Below, piece by piece: positions 16,982 to 22,317 of a stretch of 25,626 nucleotides of DNA; within the stretch, counting starts at the first letter, position 1; each line of letters opens with the position of its first letter. Origin of the DNA: JBAWAP01 sp049589355 (GTDB lineage: Bacteria > Chloroflexota > Anaerolineae > VGOG01); assembly GCA_049589355.1 (NCBI GenBank), contig JBAWAP010000314.1, forward strand, positions 1 through 25,626, read 5' to 3'. Both the position numbers and the translations under genes were made by a program. Below the pieces are notes generated by a model, which had not been told where the DNA came from, did not search any database, and saw only the letters and a list, made by a program, of their open reading frames with translations.

Positions 16982-17974
16982 ATGACAGGGGTATTGGCAT
17001 TTTCCTTAGCTTCGGCTGAGGGGCTTCCTCGCTCAAGTCTGGAGCTGGTGGCGGCGGCTGAGCAGTTGCGGGAAGAGCTGGGGGATGGGATCGTCCAGGT
17101 CGTGCTCCTGGGGTCAGATGCGGAAAGCTACGCCGAGACGCTGATCCACCACGGGGCCGATGAGGTCTTCGTCGCCAGTAGCCCTGAGTTACAAGGTTAT
17201 CAGACAGAGTCTATACTGGCGGTGTTGGAAGCAGCCATCAAGCAGTTGTCTCCCGGTGTGATCCTCTTCCCAGCCGATACAGTAGGAGGGGTAGTGGCCC
17301 CTCAGCTCGCTTACCGGTTAGGAGTGGGGATCGTCACCGATTGCGTGGGGTTTGAGGTGGACGCCAAGTCTGGGCATCTCCGCTGGCTGCGCCCTGTGTA
17401 CGGGGGCAGGGCCATGGCCTTGATGGTGGCCAAAGGCCCCGTGCAGATAACGACGTTCCGGCAACGGGCCTTTGAGCCTTTGCCTGAGGACCCCTCACGC
17501 CGGGGGAAGGTACAGGCTTTGGAAGTCGAGTTGAAACCCGCGATGGCTCGGGTGTCGCTGGTGGAGGAGGTGCGAGAGGAAATCGGGGGGATCAGCCTGG
17601 ACGAGGCCGAGATCGTCATCAGTGGGGGAAGGGGCATGGGAGGGCCGGAGTCATTCTCTGAGCTGGAGACCCTGGCAGAGATTCTGGAGGGCGCTGTGGG
17701 CTCCTCACGCCCCCCTGCGGATTCGGGATGGGTGCCCCATGCCAAGCTCATCGGCCAGACGGGGAAGATCCTGAGCCCCAATCTGTACATCGCCGTAGGC
17801 ATCTCCGGCGCTCCCCAGCACATGGCGGGCATCTCTGCGGCCAAGACCATCGTGGCCATCAACAAGGACGAGGATGCGCCCATCTTTAAGGTGGCCCACC
17901 TGGGCGTGGTGGATGACTGGCGACAGGTCGTCCCGGCGCTGATCCGGGCTTGCCGCGAGTTGGTGGGCGATTGA
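16982..17974 (+). CDS. etfA: Electron transfer flavoprotein subunit alpha
   Basis: Large subunit of the electron transfer flavoprotein, carrying most of the FAD site in its C-terminal domain. Here that domain reads GGRGMGGPESF, then VGSSRPPADSGWVPHAKLIGQTG, then SPNLYIAVGISGAPQHMAGI and INKDEDAPIFKVAHLGVV, all classical. Length is 330 residues. The FAD-binding Arg of SSRP and the Gln-Thr-Gly turn are present. An excellent GAGGAGGTAGG ribosome site precedes the ATG. It is followed by glpA after 22 bases with its own TTAGGAGGAAAA site, so etfB-etfA-glpA form one translation unit. No ETF-quinone oxidoreductase (fixC/fixX or etfD type) is in the window. Whether the pair bifurcates electrons cannot be judged from sequence by eye. 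Confidence 0.95.
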   Translation: MTGVLAFSLASAEGLPRSSLELVAAAEQLREELGDGIVQVVLLGSDAESYAETLIHHGADEVFVASSPELQGYQTESILAVLEAAIKQLSPGVILFPADTVGGVVAPQLAYRLGVGIVTDCVGFEVDAKSGHLRWLRPVYGGRAMALMVAKGPVQITTFRQRAFEPLPEDPSRRGKVQALEVELKPAMARVSLVEEVREEIGGISLDEAEIVISGGRGMGGPESFSELETLAEILEGAVGSSRPPADSGWVPHAKLIGQTGKILSPNLYIAVGISGAPQHMAGISAAKTIVAINKDEDAPIFKVAHLGVVDDWRQVVPALIRACRELVGD

Positions 17975-17996
17975 ACAGAAGATTAGGAGGAAAACG

Positions 17997-19157
17997 ATGA
18001 AACTAGAGACTCAAGTGGTTGTGATCGGTGGAGGGGCGACCGGCACGGCTGTGCTGCGCGATCTGACGATGCGGGGCTTGAAAGCCATGCTGTTCGAGCG
18101 AGGCAACCTCTCCGAGGGTTCGACCGGCAACTTCCATGGGTTGCTACATAGCGGCGGTCGCTATGCAGTGAAAGATAAACCCGCCGCCGTGGAATGTATT
18201 GAGGAGAATCGCATCCTGCGTCGCATCGTCCCGCAGGCGATTGAAGATACGGGTGGCTTTTTCGTCACTCTCAATGACGACGACGAGGCCTTTCTACCGA
18301 AGTTCCTGGAGGGCTGCGCTGAGGTGGGCATCCCGGCCGAGGTGATCTCCGGCCAGGAGGCCCGCCGCCTGGAGCCGACTCTCTCGCCTGAGGTCCGGCA
18401 GGCGGTAATCGTGCCCGATGGCAGCATTGACGGCTGGGACCTGTGCACGGGAAGCGTCGCTTCGGCCAAGGAGTACGGCGCGCGGGTCTTCCTTTATACC
18501 CCCGTGGTGGATATCTTGCGTGAGGGCGACCGGGCGGTCGGCATCAAAGCGGTGGATCAGAGCACCAGCGACGAGTACATCGTCCGCGCCGACTACGTGG
18601 TTAGCGCTACCGGCCCATGGGCGGGCAAGGTCGCCAAGCTGGCCGGCATTGATGTCCCGATGGTTCCTAACAAAGGCACCATGGTTGTCCTGGATAGTCG
18701 CCCCGTGAAGCGGGCTATTAACCGCTGTCGCAAGCCTGCTGATGGCGACATTATCGTCCCTGTTGGTACAACCATTGTGCTGGGCACCACTTCCATCAAC
18801 ATTGAGGATCCCGACGAATTCGCCATCGAGGAATGGGAAGTGGATTTGATGCTGGGTGAAGGCATCAAGATGGTGCCTATGATCGAGGATATGCGTGTGC
18901 AGCGCTGTTTTGCCGCCGTCCGTCCCCTGTACGAGCCTCCTACAGAAGAGGGGGCAGAGGAAGGGAGGGAAGTTAGCCGGGCCTTCTACGTTCTCGATCA
19001 CGAGAAATTGGATGGTGTGGGTGGTCTCATCACCATCACCGGCGGCAAGCTGACCACCTCCCGCTTGATGGCCGAAAAGGTGGTTGATGTGGTCTGCGCC
19101 AAGATGGGGATTGACGCGGCCTGCCGCACCCACCTGGAGCCACTGCCCACGGGATAG
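17997..19157 (+). CDS. glpA: FAD-dependent glycerol-3-phosphate dehydrogenase, short GlpA
   Basis: Oxidises glycerol-3-phosphate to dihydroxyacetone phosphate. The FAD-binding GGGATG sits at residues 11-16, followed by the GlpA-typical GNFHGLLHSGGRYAV. The middle segment NRCRKPADGDIIVPV and the final DHEKLDGVGGLITITGGKLTT also match anaerobic GlpA closely. At 386 residues the protein stops where the C-terminal [2Fe-2S]-binding domain of E. coli GlpA (542 residues) would begin, at the CRTHLEPLPTG region. glpB and glpC are absent. As etfBA is immediately upstream, electrons probably go to ETF rather than to a GlpBC membrane complex (inference). The ribosome site TTAGGAGGAAAA is strong. The catalytic family is certain; the electron partner is inferred. 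Confidence 0.92.
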   Translation: MKLETQVVVIGGGATGTAVLRDLTMRGLKAMLFERGNLSEGSTGNFHGLLHSGGRYAVKDKPAAVECIEENRILRRIVPQAIEDTGGFFVTLNDDDEAFLPKFLEGCAEVGIPAEVISGQEARRLEPTLSPEVRQAVIVPDGSIDGWDLCTGSVASAKEYGARVFLYTPVVDILREGDRAVGIKAVDQSTSDEYIVRADYVVSATGPWAGKVAKLAGIDVPMVPNKGTMVVLDSRPVKRAINRCRKPADGDIIVPVGTTIVLGTTSINIEDPDEFAIEEWEVDLMLGEGIKMVPMIEDMRVQRCFAAVRPLYEPPTEEGAEEGREVSRAFYVLDHEKLDGVGGLITITGGKLTTSRLMAEKVVDVVCAKMGIDAACRTHLEPLPTG

Positions 19158-19165
19158 GGATCGTC

Positions 19166-19259
19166 TTTGCTAACCTTCCCCCCCTTCATCCCCCCCAAAG
19201 CCTGCCCTGAGCAAGGTCGAAGGGTTGGGGGGAAAGAGGGGGGGTGTCAGGACGAATCA
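19166..19259. repeat. G/C-run hairpin with a CCCTGAGC..GTCGAAGGG core
   Basis: Runs of C on the left (CCCCCCCTTCATCCCCCCAA, from about 19180) are complementary to GGGGGGAAAGAGGGGGGGTG on the right. The centre carries CCCTGAGCAAGGTCGAAGGG, a sequence type often seen dispersed in bacterial genomes. It separates glpA from the small membrane gene and extends that frame upstream artificially. Confidence 0.65.
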
Positions 19260-19547
19260 ATGGCCAAAAGCAAGAAACGACGCGATAAGAAGCAGCCTTC
19301 CAAGCAGGGTCAACAAGCCACGCCCAGCGCTAAGGATCAGGAAGCGCGAATCCGCTCATTTGACCGGATTCCGCTCTGGGGTTGGATCTTGATTTTTCTC
19401 GTGCCCCTGGTCGCCAGCGAGTTCATGTTCTACCAGGCGGGCCGATTGCTCAGCATGGTCATCTTCCCGCTGGCCTGGATCGGCTTCTGGGCCGCCATGA
19501 TGCACCGATCCGGGTGGGCGATCCTGAAGAAGCGGAAGGACAAGTGA
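19260..19547 (+). CDS. Small two-helix membrane protein, function unknown
   Basis: A 95-residue protein without recognised family. The first 40 residues are strongly basic and hydrophilic (MAKSKKRRDKKQPSKQG). Then come two hydrophobic segments, about residues 40-59 (PLWGWILIFLVPLVASEFMF) and 64-84 (LLSMVIFPLAWIGFWAAMM), and a basic end KKRKDK. Positive charges at both ends predict both termini in the cytoplasm. AGGA stands eight bases before the ATG. It is the last gene before the terminator at 19626-19658, on the same strand as etfBA-glpA. Its position would allow a role near glycerol-3-phosphate oxidation at the membrane, but nothing in the sequence proves that. Confidence 0.72.
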   Translation: MAKSKKRRDKKQPSKQGQQATPSAKDQEARIRSFDRIPLWGWILIFLVPLVASEFMFYQAGRLLSMVIFPLAWIGFWAAMMHRSGWAILKKRKDK

Positions 19548-19625
19548 TTGGTTGGCCGTCGCTTCTCGTGCTAACGCGCGGTCCGTCTTCACCAAAACCA
19601 AATAGGGAGACCACCAAGGATTAAG

Positions 19626-19658
19626 GCTGGGGGTGAATAGTGAACACTCCCAGCTTTT
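19626..19658 (+). terminator. Intrinsic terminator of the glycerol block
   Basis: The stem GCTGGGGGTG (19626-19635) / CACTCCCAGC (19645-19654) pairs over ten bases with one G-U wobble and a nine-base loop, followed by TTTTATGTTT. It marks the end of the etfB-etfA-glpA-small membrane protein transcript. Confidence 0.75.
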
Positions 19659-19722
19659 ATGTTTCGTGGAGGTAAGGTGACGAATTGGGCATGGGGCGAG
19701 CCAGGGATAGCCGGATTACTGA

Positions 19723-19751
19723 TTGCAATTTGTGACTTATTCAGGTATAAT
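19723..19751 (+). promoter_or_regulatory. Promoter upstream of the frameshifted methyltransferase
   Basis: A -35 TTGCAA (19723-19728), a 17-base spacer and a perfect -10 TATAAT (19746-19751) lie just after the terminator and 24 bases before the ATG at 19776. Confidence 0.7.
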
Positions 19752-19775
19752 GTCAGGAGGAAAGGATCTCGTCGC

Positions 19776-20532
19776 ATGACGAAACACAAATGGAGATTCC
19801 TGTTCGGCAGCCTGGCAGGAGCTTTGGTTGCCGCTGCGTGGTGGCTGTACAACCACCGCTCACGTGAACGCACCCCAAGCCACGAAAGCGTTGATGACCC
19901 GGAGGTCGCACGAGCCTACGGGTGGGTGGCGGCGATGCTGCAAATGCAGTTGCTGCGCTGGTTCGTGGCCCGCCGTCGGGATGACTAGGCGCGGGGAGGC
20001 AGCGGACCTGGGATGCGGCCCAGGCCAGTTGGTCATCGAGTTGGCACAACGGTCGCCTGGGCTGCACGTGACGGGCATTGATTTGTCGGACGAGATGATA
20101 GCCCGAGGCCAGGACAATGCCCGTCGGGCTCGCGTGGCGGACCGGGTCTCGTTTCGCCGGGGAGACGCGCAGCAGATTCCGTTCCCCGATGCCTCCCTGC
20201 ACCTGGTGGTCAGCACCTTGTCGCTGCACCACTGGAGCGATCCGGTGGCGGTGCTGGATGAGATCGCCCGCGTCTTGCGTCCCGGTGGTTCCTTCTTGAT
20301 CTTTGACCTGCGCCGTGACATGGCTGCCCCGTGCTGGCTGCTGTTGTGGTTTGTCACTCACGTTGTCGTGCCAGCGGCATTGCGCCGGGTGAACGAACCG
20401 TTGGGCAGCCGCAACGCAGCCTACACCCCCCAGGAAGCGGCGCGACTGGCTGAACAATCGTGCTTGAGCGGTTGGCGTGTCACCCGTGGGCTGCTGTGGC
20501 TGACCATTGAAGGGACGGTTGTGGGAGCATAA
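19776..20532 (+). pseudogene. SAM methyltransferase with membrane anchor, frameshifted
   Basis: Two consecutive frames appear to be one class I methyltransferase. The first (19776-19988) begins MTKHKWRFLFGSLAGALVAA with one membrane segment. It continues through VDDPEVARAYGWVAAMLQMQ to LLRWFVARR, then stops. The second carries the catalytic core: ADLGCGPGQLVIEL (motif I), VTGIDLSDEMI, GDAQQIPFPD and LSLHHWSDPVAVLDEIARVLRPGG, ending with a PQEAARLAEQ helix region. The switch falls near 19970-19990. The second frame alone starts in unrelated sequence, so a single insertion or deletion in the GC-rich stretch is the simplest reading. Alternatively the ATG at 19981 overlaps the TAG stop (ATGACTAG) and could restart translation. 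The ribosome site AAAGGA precedes 19776. Substrate unknown. Confidence 0.72.
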
Positions 20533-20577
20533 TCGTAGATCGATACCCCACCGAGAGGAAACACAGGAGGAAGGGCC

Positions 20578-20773
20578 ATGAAAACACAGTCAGGATTTGC
20601 AGGCAAAGCACTGACGCCAGCGCAACTGGAGGAGACGGCTGCAGCATCACATTGACCCCGTGGTCTACAAGGCCTACCTCGAAGGAGCCCTGACGGAAGA
20701 GAACATCGAAAAGGCCCGAGTTCTCGTCACTCTGGAGGGCGAGCAATTGAAGGTCAAGCCGGATTGGGGATGA
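20578..20773 (+). pseudogene. Small gene of unknown function with a one-base frameshift
   Basis: An AGGAGG ribosome site stands eight bases before the ATG at 20578. The frame reads MKTQSGFAGKALTPAQLEE and then stops at 20653-20655. Omitting A20635 gives a continuous 64-residue protein that goes on as RLQHHIDPVVYKAYLEGALT and ends in EQLKVKPDWG at 20773. The corrected sequence is hydrophilic, helical and protein-like; I do not recognise it. It may be a sequencing or assembly error rather than a true lesion. It lies between the frameshifted methyltransferase and a Glu-rich small frame. Confidence 0.6.
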
Positions 20774-20811
20774 GATGGCGAAGACTGAGCCAGGGCAGAA
20801 AGGGGTGGCCG

Positions 20812-21015
20812 ATGGAAAGGGAGTCTACTGAGAAGCGCCCTCAAGTGGCGGAAGAGGTCCTTGAGACCGAGACCGAAGAGGAGAAGCAGCCTCAAGCAGA
20901 GGAAGAGGCGCTTCAGGCCGAGGCTGCGAAGCGAGAGAAATCCCGCTGGGAAGCTCTCTTGCTAGAGGCCGAGGTGATTGCCGCTAACCTGAAAGAGAGC
21001 GGCACCCGACGCTGA
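20812..21015 (+). CDS. Glu-rich small protein, function unknown
   Basis: A 67-residue, highly charged frame rich in Glu, Ala and Gln (for example EEVLETETEEEKQPQAEEEA), likely a coiled or extended helix. No family recognised. The ATG at 20812 follows AAAGGGG at good distance. An alternative start at 20775 in another frame (MAKTEPGQKGVADGK, stop at 20831) is separated by only one base from the preceding stop (TGA-G-ATG), a coupling-like arrangement. The true protein might therefore begin there and be joined by another frameshift. Low-complexity composition limits confidence. Confidence 0.4.
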   Translation: MERESTEKRPQVAEEVLETETEEEKQPQAEEEALQAEAAKREKSRWEALLLEAEVIAANLKESGTRR

Positions 21016-21035
21016 GGCAACTTGTGAAAGGCTCG

Positions 21036-21115
21036 GAGTAGTTTCAGGTTGCAGGCCTCAAGGTTTTAGGTTGTACGAATCTGAGACCTGAAACCCGAAA
21101 CGCGAACCCTGGAAT
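21036..21115. repeat. CCTGAAAC-type inverted repeat
   Basis: GTTTCAGGT (21041-21049) is a perfect nine-base complement of ACCTGAAAC (21086-21094), with further degenerate copies (AGGTTTTAGGTT, CCCGAAACGCGAACCC). It fills the gap before the methyltransferase at 21123. Confidence 0.6.
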
Positions 21116-21122
21116 TTGGAGC

Positions 21123-21767
21123 ATGGACTCGGTGATCAGTCGCCTGGAAGCCGGTGTGGAGGGGAAGCGGACCCAGTTCCAAGAAGGGTTCGATGCCTTT
21201 GCTGCTCGCCACGGGCTGACCGACTGGGAGGGCTGGTTCAACCCGTATGACGAGGAGACGTACGACCTCGTTTTGCAGAATATTGACGAACACGATACAG
21301 TTATAGAGATCGGCGCTGGCGACCTGCGCCTGGCCTTGCAGTTGTCGGAGCGGGCCCGCAGGGTTTACGCCGTGGAAGTCAATCCTCTCTTGATCAGCGC
21401 TGCGTTGCAGGCTATCGGATTTGATCTACCGCGCAATCTGCTGGCCATCTGCGCCAACGCTCTGGACATCGCCTTCCCTAACGACATAACTGTAGCCGTG
21501 CTTCTCATGCGCCATTGCCAGCACTTTCGACTATACGTTGACAAATTGCGAGCCGCTGGCTGCCAGCGGCTGCTGACCAACGCCCGCTGGAAGAGCGGAG
21601 TCGAGAGCATGGATCTCACCCGTTCTGGCATCCCCTTCGAGGAGGTGAGGGAGGGCTGGTACGCCTGCCGCTGCGGAGCGGTGGGCTATGCGGGCCAGGG
21701 CGAGCACTCGGATTCCCCACCCGTGGAGGTGATTGACTGTCCTGCCTGCCGGCCCGTGTACAATTAG
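21123..21767 (+). CDS. Class I methyltransferase with C-terminal Cys cluster
   Basis: A 214-residue Rossmann-fold protein. Motif I is VIEIGAGDLRLALQL (60-74), strand 2 ends in VYAVEVNP, and the layout recalls rRNA adenine dimethylase-like methyltransferases. No typical catalytic NPPY/NLPY motif is evident after strand 4 (VAVLLMRHCQHF). The C-terminus has CRCG followed about 20 residues later by CPAC, four cysteines that could bind zinc. The acceptor substrate is unknown. A GGAG lies almost directly against the ATG, so initiation may be weak. The gene is followed after 16 bases by the PfpI gene and then dhaM-EI and glpK copy 2, probably one transcript. Confidence 0.78.
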   Translation: MDSVISRLEAGVEGKRTQFQEGFDAFAARHGLTDWEGWFNPYDEETYDLVLQNIDEHDTVIEIGAGDLRLALQLSERARRVYAVEVNPLLISAALQAIGFDLPRNLLAICANALDIAFPNDITVAVLLMRHCQHFRLYVDKLRAAGCQRLLTNARWKSGVESMDLTRSGIPFEEVREGWYACRCGAVGYAGQGEHSDSPPVEVIDCPACRPVYN

Positions 21768-21783
21768 AGAGGAGTTAGCAGAA

Positions 21784-22308
21784 ATGAGGCTGAAAGGCAA
21801 GAAAATTGCTATTCTGGTGGAAGAAGGCTTCGAGGATCTGGAGTTCTGGGTGCCTCTGATGCGCCTGCAGGAGGAGGGAGCCGAGGTGACGGTGGTGGGT
21901 ACGGGCAGCCAGCCCAGGTTCACTGGCAAGCATTGCCTGGAAGCTGCCCCCGACGTAACCGCTGACCAAGCCAACCCGCAGGACTTCGACGCCCTGGTCA
22001 TTCCCGGCGGGTGGGCCCCTGATAAGCTGCGTCGCTACCAGTCGGTGCTTGAGCTGGTGCGGGGGATGCACGAACGAGGCAAGATCATCGGCATCATCTG
22101 TCACGGTGGCCTGGTGCCCATCTCGGCTGGCATCGTCAGGGGGAGCAAGGCCACGGGCTCCACCGGCATCAAAGATGACCTGATCAACGCCGGGGCAGAG
22201 TGGGTGGATAAGCCAGCCTTCAGGGATGGCAACCTAGTCTGGGGCCGGGTGGTGGCTGACATCCCCGCCTTCTGCCGCGAGTTGGTAGCGGCCATCGAAA
22301 CAGGTTAG
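21784..22308 (+). CDS. PfpI/DJ-1 family protein
   Basis: A 174-residue member of the DJ-1/PfpI superfamily (class I glutamine amidotransferase-like fold). The nucleophile elbow IICHGG contains Cys106 followed by His107, with the conserved acidic residue in VEEGFEDLEFW (about residues 12-22) and the ALVIPGGWAPD strand. Members act as proteases, deglycases or glyoxalase-like enzymes; the exact activity is uncertain. A link to triose metabolism is conceivable because dihydroxyacetone phosphate breaks down to methylglyoxal, and the gene directly precedes dhaM-EI with nine bases between (inference). The ATG at 21784 follows GAGGAG; the longer frame from 21733 overlaps the upstream methyltransferase. 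Confidence 0.9.
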   Translation: MRLKGKKIAILVEEGFEDLEFWVPLMRLQEEGAEVTVVGTGSQPRFTGKHCLEAAPDVTADQANPQDFDALVIPGGWAPDKLRRYQSVLELVRGMHERGKIIGIICHGGLVPISAGIVRGSKATGSTGIKDDLINAGAEWVDKPAFRDGNLVWGRVVADIPAFCRELVAAIETG

Positions 22309-22317
22309 GAGGGGCCG

